From Roseiarcus sp963809245 (GTDB lineage Bacteria > Pseudomonadota > Alphaproteobacteria > Rhizobiales > Beijerinckiaceae): 64,000 nt of DNA. The notes under the pieces are model-generated. The model worked only from the letters and a program-made list of their open reading frames with translations. It did not search any database and was not told where the DNA came from. The translations under genes were made by a program, and so were the position numbers. Positions 9,322-18,070 of this stretch are shown here, piece by piece. Every line of letters begins with the position of its first letter. The stretch's first letter is position 1. The stretch lies in assembly GCA_963809245.1 (NCBI GenBank), contig CAWEIU010000007.1, positions 1 to 64,000 on the forward strand. The letters run 5' to 3'.

Positions 9322-10653
9322 ATGCTGAAGTCAGAGACGTCCGCCCTGCCTCCCACACTGACGGGCAGTCTGCGCGAATACAGGGTGGTCGACGGGGCGA
9401 ACCTACTCTCGCGCGTGGACCGGTTTTATGAGTGGCAAGACGCACGGCGCCGCGAAGGTTACTGGCCATACGGCCGTTCAACCGACAACGGGCCTCAGTC
9501 CGCGTGCGCGATCGCGGATGACACGGGCAGAAGGTCCTGTGGGATAAACTTTGGCTCCCAGGACTATTTAAGCCTCTCAAATCATCCGGCGATCCGCGAG
9601 GCCGCGCATGAGGCCATTGACCGCTATGGCGTACACAGCGCGGGGTCGCCGGCGTTCATGGGCAACACGGGTCATTCGATCGCCCTCGAAAAGAAGATAT
9701 CCGAATTCCTTGGGATGGAACGCGTGGTCCTCTATCCGACTGGATATGCGGCCGGGGCCGGCGCCATCAAGGGCCTCGTGCGCTCGTCGGACTACGTCGT
9801 GATGGATGCGCTCGCCCATGCGTGCCTGCAGGACGGCGCGGCGGCGGCGACGAAGAATGTCTTTTTATTCCGTCATCTTGATACGGACGGCGCCCACCGT
9901 TGGCTTGCGGAGATTCGAGCGAAAGATGCCAAGAACGGCATTCTCGTGGTGACCGAAGGCCTGTTTTCCATGGATTCGGATACGCCGAACCTGATGAGCC
10001 TGCAAGAACTCTGCAACCAGTTCAACGCGACCCTCATGGTCGACGTCGCGCATGATCTCGGCTGTCTTGGCGAAGACGGCCGGGGCCACGTCGGCATTCA
10101 GAAAATGCTCGGCAAAATCGACATCGTTATGGGCAGCTTTTCAAAGACATTCGCCTCGAATGGCGGATTTGTCGCTTGCCCCTCACGCAGCGTTCAACAA
10201 TACCTGCGTTACTTCTCGACGCCGGGCGCCTTTTCCAATGCTCTTTCGCCGATTCAAGCCGCTGTCGCGCTCAAATCCTTTGAAATCGTCGACTCCTCCG
10301 AGGGGCGGCAACTGCGCAGGGCGCTGATGAACAATATCCTGGCGTTGCGCAGCGGGTTGCAGGAGGCGGGCCTTGAGGTCTATGGCGACCCGTCGGCCAT
10401 CGTCGGGGTCAAGATGGGCACGGAAGCGACTGCCCGCCTAGTAAGTCGGAAATTGATCGATTTGGGGCTCGTCGCCAATATGGTGGAATATCCCGCCGTT
10501 CCCAGAGGCGCGGCGCGCTTTCGTCTGCAGGTAATGGCCAATCACACCGCTCCCCAAATCGAAACCGCCGTTACCTGTATGAAAGAGGCCTTCCAGATCG
10601 CTGCTCTTGAACTTGAGACAATTCTTCAGCCGAAGCTGCGCGCGGTCGCGTGA
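9322..10653 (+). CDS. alpha-oxoamine synthase family PLP enzyme (SPT/AONS/KBL/CqsA superfamily)
   Basis: 443 residues, fold-type I PLP enzyme. Visible motifs: NFGSQDYLSLSNHP after an ~80-residue N-terminus, GVHSAGSPAFMGNTGHSIALE, the cofactor-stacking region DALAHACLQDG, the PLP-binding aspartate segment MVDVAHDLGCLGEDGRG, and the Schiff-base lysine in GSFSKTFASNGGF. Family members condense an amino acid with an acyl-CoA or acyl-ACP (sphingoid base, biotin, haem and threonine pathways, and CqsA/LqsA alpha-hydroxyketone autoinducers). Most members have DEAHSxG; here it is DVAHDLG, an unusual variant. A good GGAGAG ribosome site lies just upstream of ATG 9322. No biotin or haem genes are nearby. 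Its neighbour is a methyltransferase, so a secondary product or signal is plausible. Confidence 0.85.
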   Translation: MLKSETSALPPTLTGSLREYRVVDGANLLSRVDRFYEWQDARRREGYWPYGRSTDNGPQSACAIADDTGRRSCGINFGSQDYLSLSNHPAIREAAHEAIDRYGVHSAGSPAFMGNTGHSIALEKKISEFLGMERVVLYPTGYAAGAGAIKGLVRSSDYVVMDALAHACLQDGAAAATKNVFLFRHLDTDGAHRWLAEIRAKDAKNGILVVTEGLFSMDSDTPNLMSLQELCNQFNATLMVDVAHDLGCLGEDGRGHVGIQKMLGKIDIVMGSFSKTFASNGGFVACPSRSVQQYLRYFSTPGAFSNALSPIQAAVALKSFEIVDSSEGRQLRRALMNNILALRSGLQEAGLEVYGDPSAIVGVKMGTEATARLVSRKLIDLGLVANMVEYPAVPRGAARFRLQVMANHTAPQIETAVTCMKEAFQIAALELETILQPKLRAVA

Positions 10654-10703
10654 TCGAGAACTCCGCGCTGGTCGGGAGACGCCGGCCGCAAGAATAATCT
10701 ACT

Positions 10704-10761
10704 TTGTGCCAATCTCATCTTTCAATGCAATGGGTTCTCAACTCAATGCGATTTGGCACAA
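10704..10761. promoter_or_regulatory. inverted repeat upstream of the methyltransferase gene
   Basis: TTGTGCCAATC at 10704-10714 is complementary to GATTTGGCACAA at 10750-10761, allowing one bulged base; the cores TGTGCCAA and TTGGCACA are perfect over 8 bp. Between them lie two TCAATGC direct repeats (about 10722 and 10743). It sits in the 243-base gap between the oxoamine synthase stop and the methyltransferase start. It could be a terminator-like hairpin or a looped operator; there is no U-run. Confidence 0.4.
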
Positions 10762-10896
10762 TTTGCTAACCACGCGAGCACCAAACGTCGGCTCTTCTCA
10801 CGAAAATATTCGCCGAGCCTGAAGCGAACGTGTCCACGAAACAATTCGTAATCACCTAGTGCGAGGATCGACACGCGTCTGTACGGAGAAGCCGCG

Positions 10897-11604
10897 ATGC
10901 GAGCCTGGTCGCTCTTCAAGCGTTCGGTAATGAGCTTTTGGTATGTCTACGTCAAAACGCTGACTAGGCTTTGGCCGTCGATAACGCTCGATGGTAAGCG
11001 GCTGATGATATTCCCGGGTGTCTACAAGCCGCTGGAGAACGAGCCCGCCTGCGCCGAATACTGCCAAGAGGGCGATAGAGTTTTGGACCTCGGCTGCGGC
11101 AGCGGCGTGTGCAGCGTGTTCTGTGCGCCAAAGGCCCGCGAAGTCGTCGCCGTCGATATCAGCGCGGCCGCGATCAAGAATACCGTGGAGAATTGCCGGC
11201 GGTTAGGCGTTCACAATGTTGCGGCTTTGCAGAGTGATATGTTCTCGCGGGTGCAGGGTAAATTTGACCTGATCCTCGCAAATCCTCCCTACATCGCCGC
11301 CGACTTCAAGAACGAGGAGGAGCAGTTCGCAACCTCCGTGCGCTATCTCCCCGCGCTCTTCGCAGGGGTTGGCGAGCACCTTACTGACGAGGGTCGGCTC
11401 CTGGTTCAATTCCCCATGTGGTTCCGGAGGCGCGTCGAGGGACTTGCCGCCCGTCACGGCCTGCAGGTGATCTCCGTTGAGAGGTTGCCCCGGAAATCCC
11501 TCGGCCTTTCGCTGCTCAGTCTCGCCTATATGCAAGTTGGTTTCCGGTCGGCGTACTTCCTTATTCAGCCGATTCCGGCCAAGGGCATCGTTTTGGCGGC
11601 GTAG
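10897..11604 (+). CDS. class I SAM-dependent methyltransferase (HemK/RsmC-like NPPY type)
   Basis: 235 residues. The SAM-binding motif I reads RVLDLGCGSGVCSVFCA (about residues 62-78), motif II VAVDISAAAIKNTVENC, and motif IV is LILANPPYIAADF. The (N/D)PPY motif marks enzymes methylating planar nitrogen (PrmC, RsmC, RlmG) or close relatives. A hydrophobic N-terminus (SLFKRSVMSFWYVYVKTLTRLW) resembles membrane-associated methyltransferases of lipid or secondary metabolism. There is no TRM/HemK N-terminal domain, so it is not PrmC itself. It follows the oxoamine synthase after 243 bases. Its 3' end overlaps a decayed minus-strand gene. The substrate is unknown. Confidence 0.82.
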   Translation: MRAWSLFKRSVMSFWYVYVKTLTRLWPSITLDGKRLMIFPGVYKPLENEPACAEYCQEGDRVLDLGCGSGVCSVFCAPKAREVVAVDISAAAIKNTVENCRRLGVHNVAALQSDMFSRVQGKFDLILANPPYIAADFKNEEEQFATSVRYLPALFAGVGEHLTDEGRLLVQFPMWFRRRVEGLAARHGLQVISVERLPRKSLGLSLLSLAYMQVGFRSAYFLIQPIPAKGIVLAA

Positions 11605-12151
11605 GCGCGCATTGCCTTCGCGATCTTGCGCGGAAAGACGAGCTGTCGAGAAATTCCGACGTAACGAGCGTCAAAGAGGTTCGCGGCCAGACGCGTCAAC
11701 ACGCGCGTCAAAAAGCCAAGCTGCACCGCGCCGCGCATGCCGGAATAGGTGCAGTTGATAAAGCCGGGCGCCTGCGGCGATGTGCCTTCCATATCGAAGA
11801 TCAGCTCGTTCCCACGTTTTTCAATCGCAACGCAGACCTGGTAGAGTCGGTTTTGGTGACCATCATGGTCGAGATAGTCGCGCGCCCGGTAGATGCCGTC
11901 CGGGATTGTCCGCAAGCGCTCCCGCAGCTTCTTTTCGGAGGCGTCCAGCTCGCCGTCCATCACCCTGAGGACGGTGTCCTCGCCATAGCGCTTCAACAAT
12001 TCGCAGAAGCGGCGCACGGCGATCCGGAGATCGCCTTCAGGGTGATCGCTTGTTCCTCCGCGATCGCCTGCAGTTTATGGCGGACGACCTCGAAGGTGAT
12101 CGGGTCGAGAGACGCGGGCGCGCTCCCGGAATTTGAAGAGGGTGCGGACAT
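11565..12151 (-). pseudogene. hydantoinase B (HyuB)-like gene remnant with internal deletion
   Basis: The start is clear: ATG 12151, MSAPSSNSGSAPASLDPITFEVVRHKLQAIAEEQ...AISGSP, the canonical HyuB N-terminus. After ~45 codons the frame jumps at about 12015-12026 to a segment from the middle of HyuB (RRFCELLKRYGEDTVLRVMDGEL...RLRTIPDGIYRARDYLDHDG...INCTYSGMRGAVQ). Roughly 150 codons are therefore missing and the frame is shifted. HyuB-type similarity stops near 11720; the remaining tail to 11565 is unrelated and overlaps the methyltransferase end. Intact HyuB is ~500-600 residues and pairs with HyuA in ATP-dependent hydantoin or oxoproline ring opening. Non-functional. Confidence 0.8.
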
Positions 12152-12159
12152 GTCGATCC

Positions 12160-12350
12160 TCAGTGCAGGTCGATGGAGAGATTGCCGACGGCGTCCAGCG
12201 TGGCGCTTTGATCGGGGCCGACATAGACGGTGGTTTCGGGATGCTCGATGATCGCCGGGCCGCTCACGCGATAGCCCTGCGGCAAGGTCAGCCAATTCCA
12301 GACCGTCGCGGTGACGAATTTGCGTAGCGTCGGTTCGTAGAATTCTCCTC
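12160..12350 (-). pseudogene. hydantoinase A (HyuA)-like C-terminal remnant
   Basis: Reading the minus strand in the frame ending at TGA 12162-12160 gives EFYEPTLRKFVTATVW..., then GYRVSGPAIIEHPETTVYV and GPDQSATLDAVGNLSIDL. This is the typical final ~60 residues of a HyuA/oxoprolinase A subunit (PAIIE and GNL motifs). The rest of the gene is gone: upstream sequence turns into the LysR fragment on the other strand. It stops 9 bases before the HyuB-like ATG, preserving the original hyuA-hyuB operon order. Confidence 0.7.
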
Positions 12351-12427
12351 TCCGTCGAGGCTGGCGTCCCGGTCGCCGCCGAGCCAGTGATTTTGGGCTT
12401 CACCGTGCGTCCAATCGCCGACACTCG

Positions 12428-13070
12428 GAACGTGCTGAGTTCGACGCCCCGCTGGTCCAGCGCAACGGGCGGCAGATCGTTCTGACGGAAGCCGGACGGC
12501 GATTTCATCACTGGTGCGAAGAGATGTTGATCCGCACCTCGGAGATGACGAGGGAATTAGGCAGCCTCGCCGGCGGCGCCTCGGGCGCCGCGATCATCGC
12601 GGCGTCTATGACGGTCGGCAGCTATGTGCTTGGCGACCTGCTCGCGACCTTTCAGCGCCAGTATCCGAATACGCGCATCACCACCCACATCGGCAACACC
12701 TCCGTGGCTACGGAATCGGTGCGGGCCGGCGCCTGCGACTTCGGCGTGCTGCTGCTCGACACCCAACAGGACCTCACCGGGCTGGAGCTGGAGAAGCTGT
12801 GGGACGAGCGTCTGGTTTTGATTGCCGCCCGGGACGAGGACCGTATCGAGCAGCAGGCATCGGTTGACGACTTGATGCGACTTCCTTTTGTAACCTCGCC
12901 GAGCGCCGTGCTGCGCCGTGAGCTCGAAGACAATATGCTCTACGCGCAGGACGTGCTCCACCGGAACGTAGTGCTGGAGCTCGGCCATCCTGAAGCCATC
13001 AAGCGCGCCATTCGCGCCAAGGCCGGTTTTGCCTTCATCGAAGAGACGGCCGTGCGCCCCGAGATCGAAA
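12428..13070 (+). pseudogene. LysR-type regulator remnant (HTH and C-terminus lost)
   Basis: The frame reads SERAEFDAPLVQRNGRQIVLTEAGRRFHHWCEEML, the linker-helix end of a LysR HTH domain, followed by the effector domain (GAAIIAASMTVGSYVLGDLLATFQRQYPNTRITTHIGNT ... GACDFGVLLLDT ... AIKRAIRAKAGFAFIEE). The first ~45 residues with the helix-turn-helix are absent, and after VRPEIEN similarity ends at about 13070 where an AIPR fragment is joined in another frame. Effector domains starting GSYVLGDLLATFQRQYP are found in CbbR/CysB-type regulators. An ATG at 12524 could express a truncated domain, but it could not bind DNA. Confidence 0.75.
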
Positions 13071-13862
13071 ATGGCGATCACCAACATGCAAAATGCGGTC
13101 GGCGAGAAGGATTTCATCGCCCTGGAAGAAGACTTCCGAACCTGGGCACCGGCCTTCAACAATCGCTTCGGCGTATTTCTGGAGATTCAACGCGGCGCCT
13201 GGGAAGGAAGACGGGCCTACCAGAAGCAGAACCCCTCAGCGATACCCCAGTACTCGGAGTCTGCGAACGCCTTCGACCTTCTCAAGGTGTATGCCGCTGG
13301 CTGGTTGGTCGAGCCGGGCATCGCCTTCGGGAAGAACCCGCCATTCGCACCGGGGGGGTCGCTCTTCAACAAGATCGTAAATGAGGCAGGCTTTGGTACT
13401 GATTCCTTGTTCGCCGCATACCAGCTCCAACGGCTTGCAGGCGGGTACGGTTTCGGTCGTGGTGCGCAAAAACAATCCCGAGGCCAGACCCGCTACCTGT
13501 TTATGATGGTGGTCATCGATCTTGTAAAAGATTGCCTGATTTACCTGAGCAAGAATCGAACGAACATCGATCTCGTGAAGGCTGTCCAATCTCTCGCCGA
13601 TGCCGATTTGCTTCGCCACTTGGGAGATGCTGCCGTACAGGTGATCGACGATTACATGACGAACGGGGCAGAAGACTCGATCTATCTTGAGCCTGAATTC
13701 CAAAAAACAAACGATCTCAATGCCTTCCTGAAGTTCGAAAAGCTAGGCAAGAGCGATGAATTCTCGCCGAATCTCCGAACCCAGCTTTCCATGGCGAAAA
13801 AGATTTTCCGCAAAGGCGAGCATTTAAGCGGCGTCAATAAAGCTCTGATTGAAGCGGTGTGA
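13071..13862 (+). pseudogene. AIPR (abortive-infection phage-resistance) family protein, C-terminal remnant
   Basis: The ~264 residues from 13071 read ITNMQNAVGEKDFIALEEDFRTWAPAF, then GVFLEIQRGAWEGRRAYQ, then NAFDLLKVYAAGWLVEPGIAFGK, then TDSLFAAYQLQRLAGGYGFGRGAQKQSRGQTRYLF. This is the conserved second half of AIPR-domain proteins, large nuclease-associated abortive-infection proteins normally ~550-700 residues long. The N-terminal half is missing and replaced by the LysR remnant. No RBS is seen at the junction; ATG 13029 or 13071 could give a fragment. The remaining part is uninterrupted, suggesting fairly recent loss. It lies 92 bases from a tyrosine recombinase, so it is part of a mobile defence-type segment. 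Confidence 0.7.
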
Positions 13863-13954
13863 AGGCAAATGGGTCGCCCAATAGGGTCGGCCGATGCGCA
13901 CGTCGAAGCCGCGTCACTGCGGCGTCGATGCTATGCTTTGATCCCCAGATCGGA

Positions 13955-15061
13955 TCATAACGATTTTCCGTGGCGCTCCAGCCTGTCCGCGAGTCTGCGC
14001 AGCTGATCAGGATTGATTTCGCCTTCGACTTCTTGTGTCGAGCTGGTTAGCCCACGAATGATCTCAGCCTGCCTAGCGGGGGAAATCTCGCCGTAGCTCG
14101 AAAACGTTGTGAGACAATTCTCATGGCCGAGGTTTTGCGACCATGCCTTGAATTGCTCGGCGTCAAGTTTCCGTTCGTACGCCAATTGAACGAGCGTATT
14201 CCGGATCGAATGCGGATTGAAATAGGGCAGGCCCGCGAGCGCGCAAGCTTCCTTGAAGATCGCGCGAACCGGGTTCGCGTTCGCCCACGGCTCGCGGTCG
14301 AGCCCAACCGCGCGGAAGGCGAGATCAGCGCCGAGAGCGACCTTGGATTTCGGAAAGAGCGGATCGTCCGGGCCGAAACCTTTTTCGGCGCGAAGGAACG
14401 CAATCCAATCGACGACGATCGCGAGGACGTCGTCGCCGACGGGAAAGAACCAGGTCGTGAAGGTCTTCGCGCGCTTGGTTTTGACCTCCCGCGCGTCCTG
14501 TTCGATCAACTCGTTCTCCACGTCGATATGCTTCAGTTTGAACGACACGATCGCCCGATCGCGCGCGCCCGAAAGAAGCGCGAAGGCGATGACGGCGCGG
14601 TCGCGGCGTTCGATCTCGCTTCCCTTCGGCATGGCGTCGAGCATCGCGTGGACCTGCTTGACGGCCGGGCAGGCCTTGTAACGGCGCGCCGTGGCGACGC
14701 GGGAAACATTGTCGGGTGGCTTGAAATACTCGGCGTCCGCCGGGTTCATTCGCGCGCGATAGCCGCGCTGTTGCGAGAGCCAAGCGAAGAAACTTTTCAG
14801 CGCCGCGAGCGTCGAATGAATCGTCGAGGCCGAGAGCGGCTGACCGGTTCGTTCATTGCGGGCGGCGGCGAGATGCGTCTTGAACGCACGCACTAGATCG
14901 ATGTGAAATTTCTTGAAGTCGCGATTTTTGGAGTGATCCTCGAAACGATCGATCGCCTTCGCGACCGCGTCGAGCGAGGCCTCATCGCGGCCTTTCGCGT
15001 CCTTCAGGTATCGCAGGTATTGCCGCTTGACGCGTTCATTCGGGCCGTTGCGTTTGATCAT
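13955..15061 (-). CDS. tyrosine recombinase / site-specific integrase
   Basis: 368 residues. A SAM-like core-binding domain (~1-115; LVRAFKTHLAAARN, STIHSTLAALKSFFAWLSQ) precedes the catalytic domain. Catalytic residues visible: first Arg in LLSGARDRAIVSFKLKHID, the H-x-x-R box in NPHSIRNTLVQLAY, His in LGHENCLTTFSSY and the nucleophile Tyr in TTFSSYGEI. The enzyme breaks and rejoins DNA at attachment sites. It is followed upstream (minus strand) by an HTH/zinc protein and an AlpA-like protein, a typical island control cassette, and is one of two recombinases within 4 kb. Its own attachment site is not identified. Confidence 0.92.
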   Translation of the reverse strand: MIKRNGPNERVKRQYLRYLKDAKGRDEASLDAVAKAIDRFEDHSKNRDFKKFHIDLVRAFKTHLAAARNERTGQPLSASTIHSTLAALKSFFAWLSQQRGYRARMNPADAEYFKPPDNVSRVATARRYKACPAVKQVHAMLDAMPKGSEIERRDRAVIAFALLSGARDRAIVSFKLKHIDVENELIEQDAREVKTKRAKTFTTWFFPVGDDVLAIVVDWIAFLRAEKGFGPDDPLFPKSKVALGADLAFRAVGLDREPWANANPVRAIFKEACALAGLPYFNPHSIRNTLVQLAYERKLDAEQFKAWSQNLGHENCLTTFSSYGEISPARQAEIIRGLTSSTQEVEGEINPDQLRRLADRLERHGKSL

Positions 15062-15082
15062 GTTCGTTCGTCCTGTTTGAAA

Positions 15083-15538
15083 TCAACATTGGAGAAGGGA
15101 GGAGAGGAATCGTTTTATGCGTCGCTCCGCCCGTTGAAACGTGACGTTCAAGCCGCCCGCTTTTTGCTCGACCGTAGCGAGGCTAGCGGCGCGGTGGATC
15201 AACGTGTCGCAAGCCGGGCAAATGCCCGTCAGCATGCCGCGCGCCGATGTTTTCGGCGTGTAGTCGGCCATGTCGCCCGCCGGACGCCGGGGCGCCCTAC
15301 AGCGCAAGCAGTAGAACTCGCCGGGGCGACACGTTTGCTTGTCGGGTTCGCGCGCTCTGAGGAACGCGCGAATGTCCTTGCCGTGTATGAGGAACGGACG
15401 CTTGTCGTCCGTCGTCGGAAGTCCGGCCGCGATCCATCTACTCACCGTATGCTTATGCGCGCCCAAAACGGCGGCGGCCTCGGCGATGGTGTAGTTGCGA
15501 TGGATTTTGACGCGGCGGCCGTTAAGCCGCTTCGCCAC
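15083..15538 (-). CDS. HTH (excisionase/MerR-like) plus zinc-ribbon small protein
   Basis: 151 residues. The N-terminus is a winged helix-turn-helix of excisionase/MerR type: YTIAEAAAVLGAHKHTVSRWIAAGLPT...FLIHGKDIRAFLRAR. A C-terminal segment has two CxxC knuckles (CLRC and CPAC, ~35 residues apart) that could bind one zinc ion. It would bind DNA, probably helping excision or controlling the downstream integrase, which starts 22 bases after its stop. The AlpA-like gene ends 4 bases upstream, so the three are one operon. Confidence 0.75.
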   Translation of the reverse strand: MAKRLNGRRVKIHRNYTIAEAAAVLGAHKHTVSRWIAAGLPTTDDKRPFLIHGKDIRAFLRAREPDKQTCRPGEFYCLRCRAPRRPAGDMADYTPKTSARGMLTGICPACDTLIHRAASLATVEQKAGGLNVTFQRAERRIKRFLSSLLQC

Positions 15539-15541
15539 GCG

Positions 15542-15784
15542 CTAGGTCGCCTTTTCGATGAGATCGCGGATATCCTCGACCCGCCAAACGGTAATTCCCG
15601 GACCAAGCTTGACAGGAGCCGGAAAGCGTCCGGTTTTTACTCCCGCCCACCAAGTCGATTTCGAAACCGGAATGGGTCCGCTAGGGCTGATGATCGCGGC
15701 AATCCGCACAAACCCTTCTTCCGGAAGGAAATGTCCCGACGACGAAGGGGCGTGATGCGGACGGTGAGACTTGATAGGTATCAT
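15542..15784 (-). CDS. AlpA-like phage/island transcriptional regulator
   Basis: 80 residues. The C-terminal ~50 residues match the AlpA family of small helix-turn-helix activators: VSKSTWWAGVKTGRFPAPVKLGPGITVWRVEDIRDLIEKA, with the usual GRFPxPVKLG...WRxEDI core. AlpA proteins activate integrase or excision genes of cryptic prophages and P4-like islands. First gene of the unit AlpA - HTH/zinc protein - integrase, with a 3-base gap to the next gene. Confidence 0.85.
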   Translation of the reverse strand: MIPIKSHRPHHAPSSSGHFLPEEGFVRIAAIISPSGPIPVSKSTWWAGVKTGRFPAPVKLGPGITVWRVEDIRDLIEKAT

Positions 15785-15880
15785 TTGGCTTCGAAAGGCT
15801 CCAATTGGATTGGCTGCCTAGAAGCTAGGATTTTAGCCTCGGAATATCCGGGAGGATTTTCCGAGGTTCGGAACAATGTA

Positions 15881-16654
15881 TCAATTTTCCGAACGCTTCG
15901 GCTTTCGTCGAGCATCGCGCAAATGACGCGTGATCGCATCCAAGCCCACCTGGCTATTGCCCCCTTTTTGAAGATCCGGTAGCCGCAACCTGATGATTTG
16001 TCGCGCCGTCTCGGAGTCATTCCGCGCTAGCTCCGGGTGCTTTTCGTGGAGTTGCTTTGCAGCGCTTAGAACTGCCGCACGCGTTTTCGCCCCCTGACGT
16101 ATCCGTTCTTGCCGCGCTTTTGGGAGTCCCGAATCACGCCATTCGGACATGGCTACGCCGTCATGAACATAATCCTCGTAATTGACCATCAATCTGTGCT
16201 CGGCGACGGCGCATCCGAGTTCAAACGCTGCTCTCATCGCTATTGAGGTTGCGTCATGAGGAGGTTCTACGCCGTCAAGTGCGTCTAGGACGCCCATTTT
16301 ATTCAGAAGCGCGATGCGTAGTCGCGCGTATTCCAGGAGCCTAAACGAAAAGCTGAGATCGGCTTCAACTCCAGTTGATGAATTCACTTCGTCCAACTTA
16401 TCGCGAAACCCTTCGAGCATATCCCGCGCTGATTCCAACAGTTGTTCGTCGAGAGGTCCGACAAATTGTTCAAAATCGTCTACAGAGAAGTTCGAAGGCA
16501 TTTTATAGCGCGCGAAGGAGGCCCCGCTCCAACGCCAAATTTCAAAATGCTCAGTTCCACAATTCGAACAAGCGCGCGACATTAAATCGTATTGGCGATC
16601 TTCAATCCTTAGTTCGCGAATAGGTTCATAGGTTCCTGTATGACCATCGGACAC
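15881..16654 (-). CDS. hypothetical island protein with N-terminal CxxC
   Basis: 257 residues, no family recognised. It begins with a short tail and one CSNCG knuckle near residue 35, followed by an acidic helical stretch (SVDDFEQFVGPLDEQLLESARDMLEGFRDKLDEV) and a longer helical domain; the end is strongly basic (ITRHLRDARRKPKRSEN). Codon use is less GC-biased than in the flanking core genes, consistent with acquired DNA. Start: ATG 16654. It lies between the AlpA unit and the second integrase on the same strand and may be cargo. No function is proposed. Confidence 0.65.
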   Translation of the reverse strand: MSDGHTGTYEPIRELRIEDRQYDLMSRACSNCGTEHFEIWRWSGASFARYKMPSNFSVDDFEQFVGPLDEQLLESARDMLEGFRDKLDEVNSSTGVEADLSFSFRLLEYARLRIALLNKMGVLDALDGVEPPHDATSIAMRAAFELGCAVAEHRLMVNYEDYVHDGVAMSEWRDSGLPKARQERIRQGAKTRAAVLSAAKQLHEKHPELARNDSETARQIIRLRLPDLQKGGNSQVGLDAITRHLRDARRKPKRSEN

Positions 16655-16766
16655 GTCGTGCCTCCGAAATCAGCGGCAAAATGACTATGTCAATTCATGC
16701 ATCTGCTCTCGGTGCTGCTCAACAAAAACGTGGCGCATGTCGGCCTTTCGATCCGCTCAAGCGCCG

Positions 16767-17984
16767 TCAACCCGTCCGGATAAGCGAAATTATCTGGCCG
16801 CCCCTCTTCAATTCCGAGCATCGATCCGCCCACCATCCCATCATCTTGACCCGTTCGTCCCAGAATTCGGCGCGAGCGTAGGCTCGGCGAACACTATCGC
16901 CGTCGACATGCGCCAGTTGCCGCTCGATCGCGTCCGGATTCCAAAGCCCGCTTTCGTTGAGCATCGACGACGCCGACGCGCGGAAGCCGTGGCTGGTCAT
17001 GTCTTGGTTTGTGAAGCCCATGCGGCGCAATGCCGCGTTTAAGGTGTTTTCGGACATGCACCGCACGACGGTTCGTACCGAAGGGAAAAGGAACGCGCCT
17101 TGTCCGGTTAGCTTCCGAAGTTCCTTGAGAATCGCGACCGCGCGCGGCGCGAGCGGAACACGATGCGCCTTACGCATTTTCATTCGGCCAGCCGGGATTT
17201 CCCAAACGGCAGCGTCAAGATCGAATTCGGCCCATTCGGCGGCCCGCAATTCGCCGGGGCGGACAAAGGTCAGGGCGAGCAATTCGAGAGCGAAGCGCGT
17301 TTCGGCCGCGCCTTCGTAGTCCTCCATGGCGCGCAACAGACCTCCGAAGGCTTTCGGCGCGACGATGGCCGCGCGCGGCGTGACCGTCGGCGTCACAAGC
17401 GCGCCCCTCAGGGCAACTGTCGGGTCGTTCTCGGCGCGCGCCGTGGCGATGGCGAAGCGAAACACATCACCTATCGCTGTCCGGAGCTTGCGCGCGGTTT
17501 CGTGCGTCCCACGCGCCTCGACCTCCTTGAGGATGGCCAAGACCTCGCGCGCCGAGATTTCGCCGATCGGGCGTGAACCTAGCGACGGAAAGGCGAAGGT
17601 CATGAACCAGTCGAATTTGCGCAACGTGGCCGCCGCTTTCTTGTCGCGGCGCTTCTTTTCGGCCAATTCGCCCGCGATGGCGGCGAAGGTGTTCGCGCCC
17701 TCTTCCGCTCTCGCGACCTTGGCGGCTTTCTTGACCTCCAAGGGGTCTTCTCCTTGCGCCAAGGTCCTTCGTGCGGCTTCCCGTGCGTCGCGGGCGCCCT
17801 TCAATCCGATTTCGGGATACACGCCCACCGCGAGGGTCTTTTGTGACCCGCCAAAGCGATAGGCGATCCGCCAGCGCTTCGCGCCATCGGGCGTGATCCA
17901 CAGTTGCAGCCCGCCGCCGTCGGAAAGTTTCACGATCTTCGAGCCGGGAAGCGCGCGCTTAATGGCGAGGTCGGTTAGGGGCAT
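16767..17984 (-). CDS. P4/IntS-type tyrosine integrase (DUF4102 N-terminal domain)
   Basis: 405 residues in the usual three-domain layout of prophage integrases that use tRNA genes. The arm-binding DUF4102 domain (MPLTDLAIKRALPGSKIVKLSDGGGLQLWITPDGAKRWRIAYRF...LAVGVYPEIGLKGARDARE) is followed by the core-binding domain (~100-200). The catalytic domain has Arg in TFVRPGELRAAEW, HGFRASASSML (H-x-x-R) and LAHVDGDSVRRAYARAEFW with the nucleophile Tyr. The start codon lies 163 bases from the 3' end of tRNA-Leu(CAG), the normal position for an integrated P4-type element. Start ATG 17984 gives the canonical M-LTD-x-IK opening. Confidence 0.95.
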   Translation of the reverse strand: MPLTDLAIKRALPGSKIVKLSDGGGLQLWITPDGAKRWRIAYRFGGSQKTLAVGVYPEIGLKGARDAREAARRTLAQGEDPLEVKKAAKVARAEEGANTFAAIAGELAEKKRRDKKAAATLRKFDWFMTFAFPSLGSRPIGEISAREVLAILKEVEARGTHETARKLRTAIGDVFRFAIATARAENDPTVALRGALVTPTVTPRAAIVAPKAFGGLLRAMEDYEGAAETRFALELLALTFVRPGELRAAEWAEFDLDAAVWEIPAGRMKMRKAHRVPLAPRAVAILKELRKLTGQGAFLFPSVRTVVRCMSENTLNAALRRMGFTNQDMTSHGFRASASSMLNESGLWNPDAIERQLAHVDGDSVRRAYARAEFWDERVKMMGWWADRCSELKRGGQIISLIRTG

Positions 17985-18070
17985 GTTGGTATCACCGGGC
18001 GGCGGGGAAGCCGCATACCAACGAATCTACCAACAAAAGTGTTGGACGCAACCGGACGCGGACGGACCGC

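Noticed and set aside
10753..10768. Sigma-54-like TTGGCAC...TTGC promoter
   Set aside because: The GG-to-GC spacing is two bases too short for a functional -24/-12 element.
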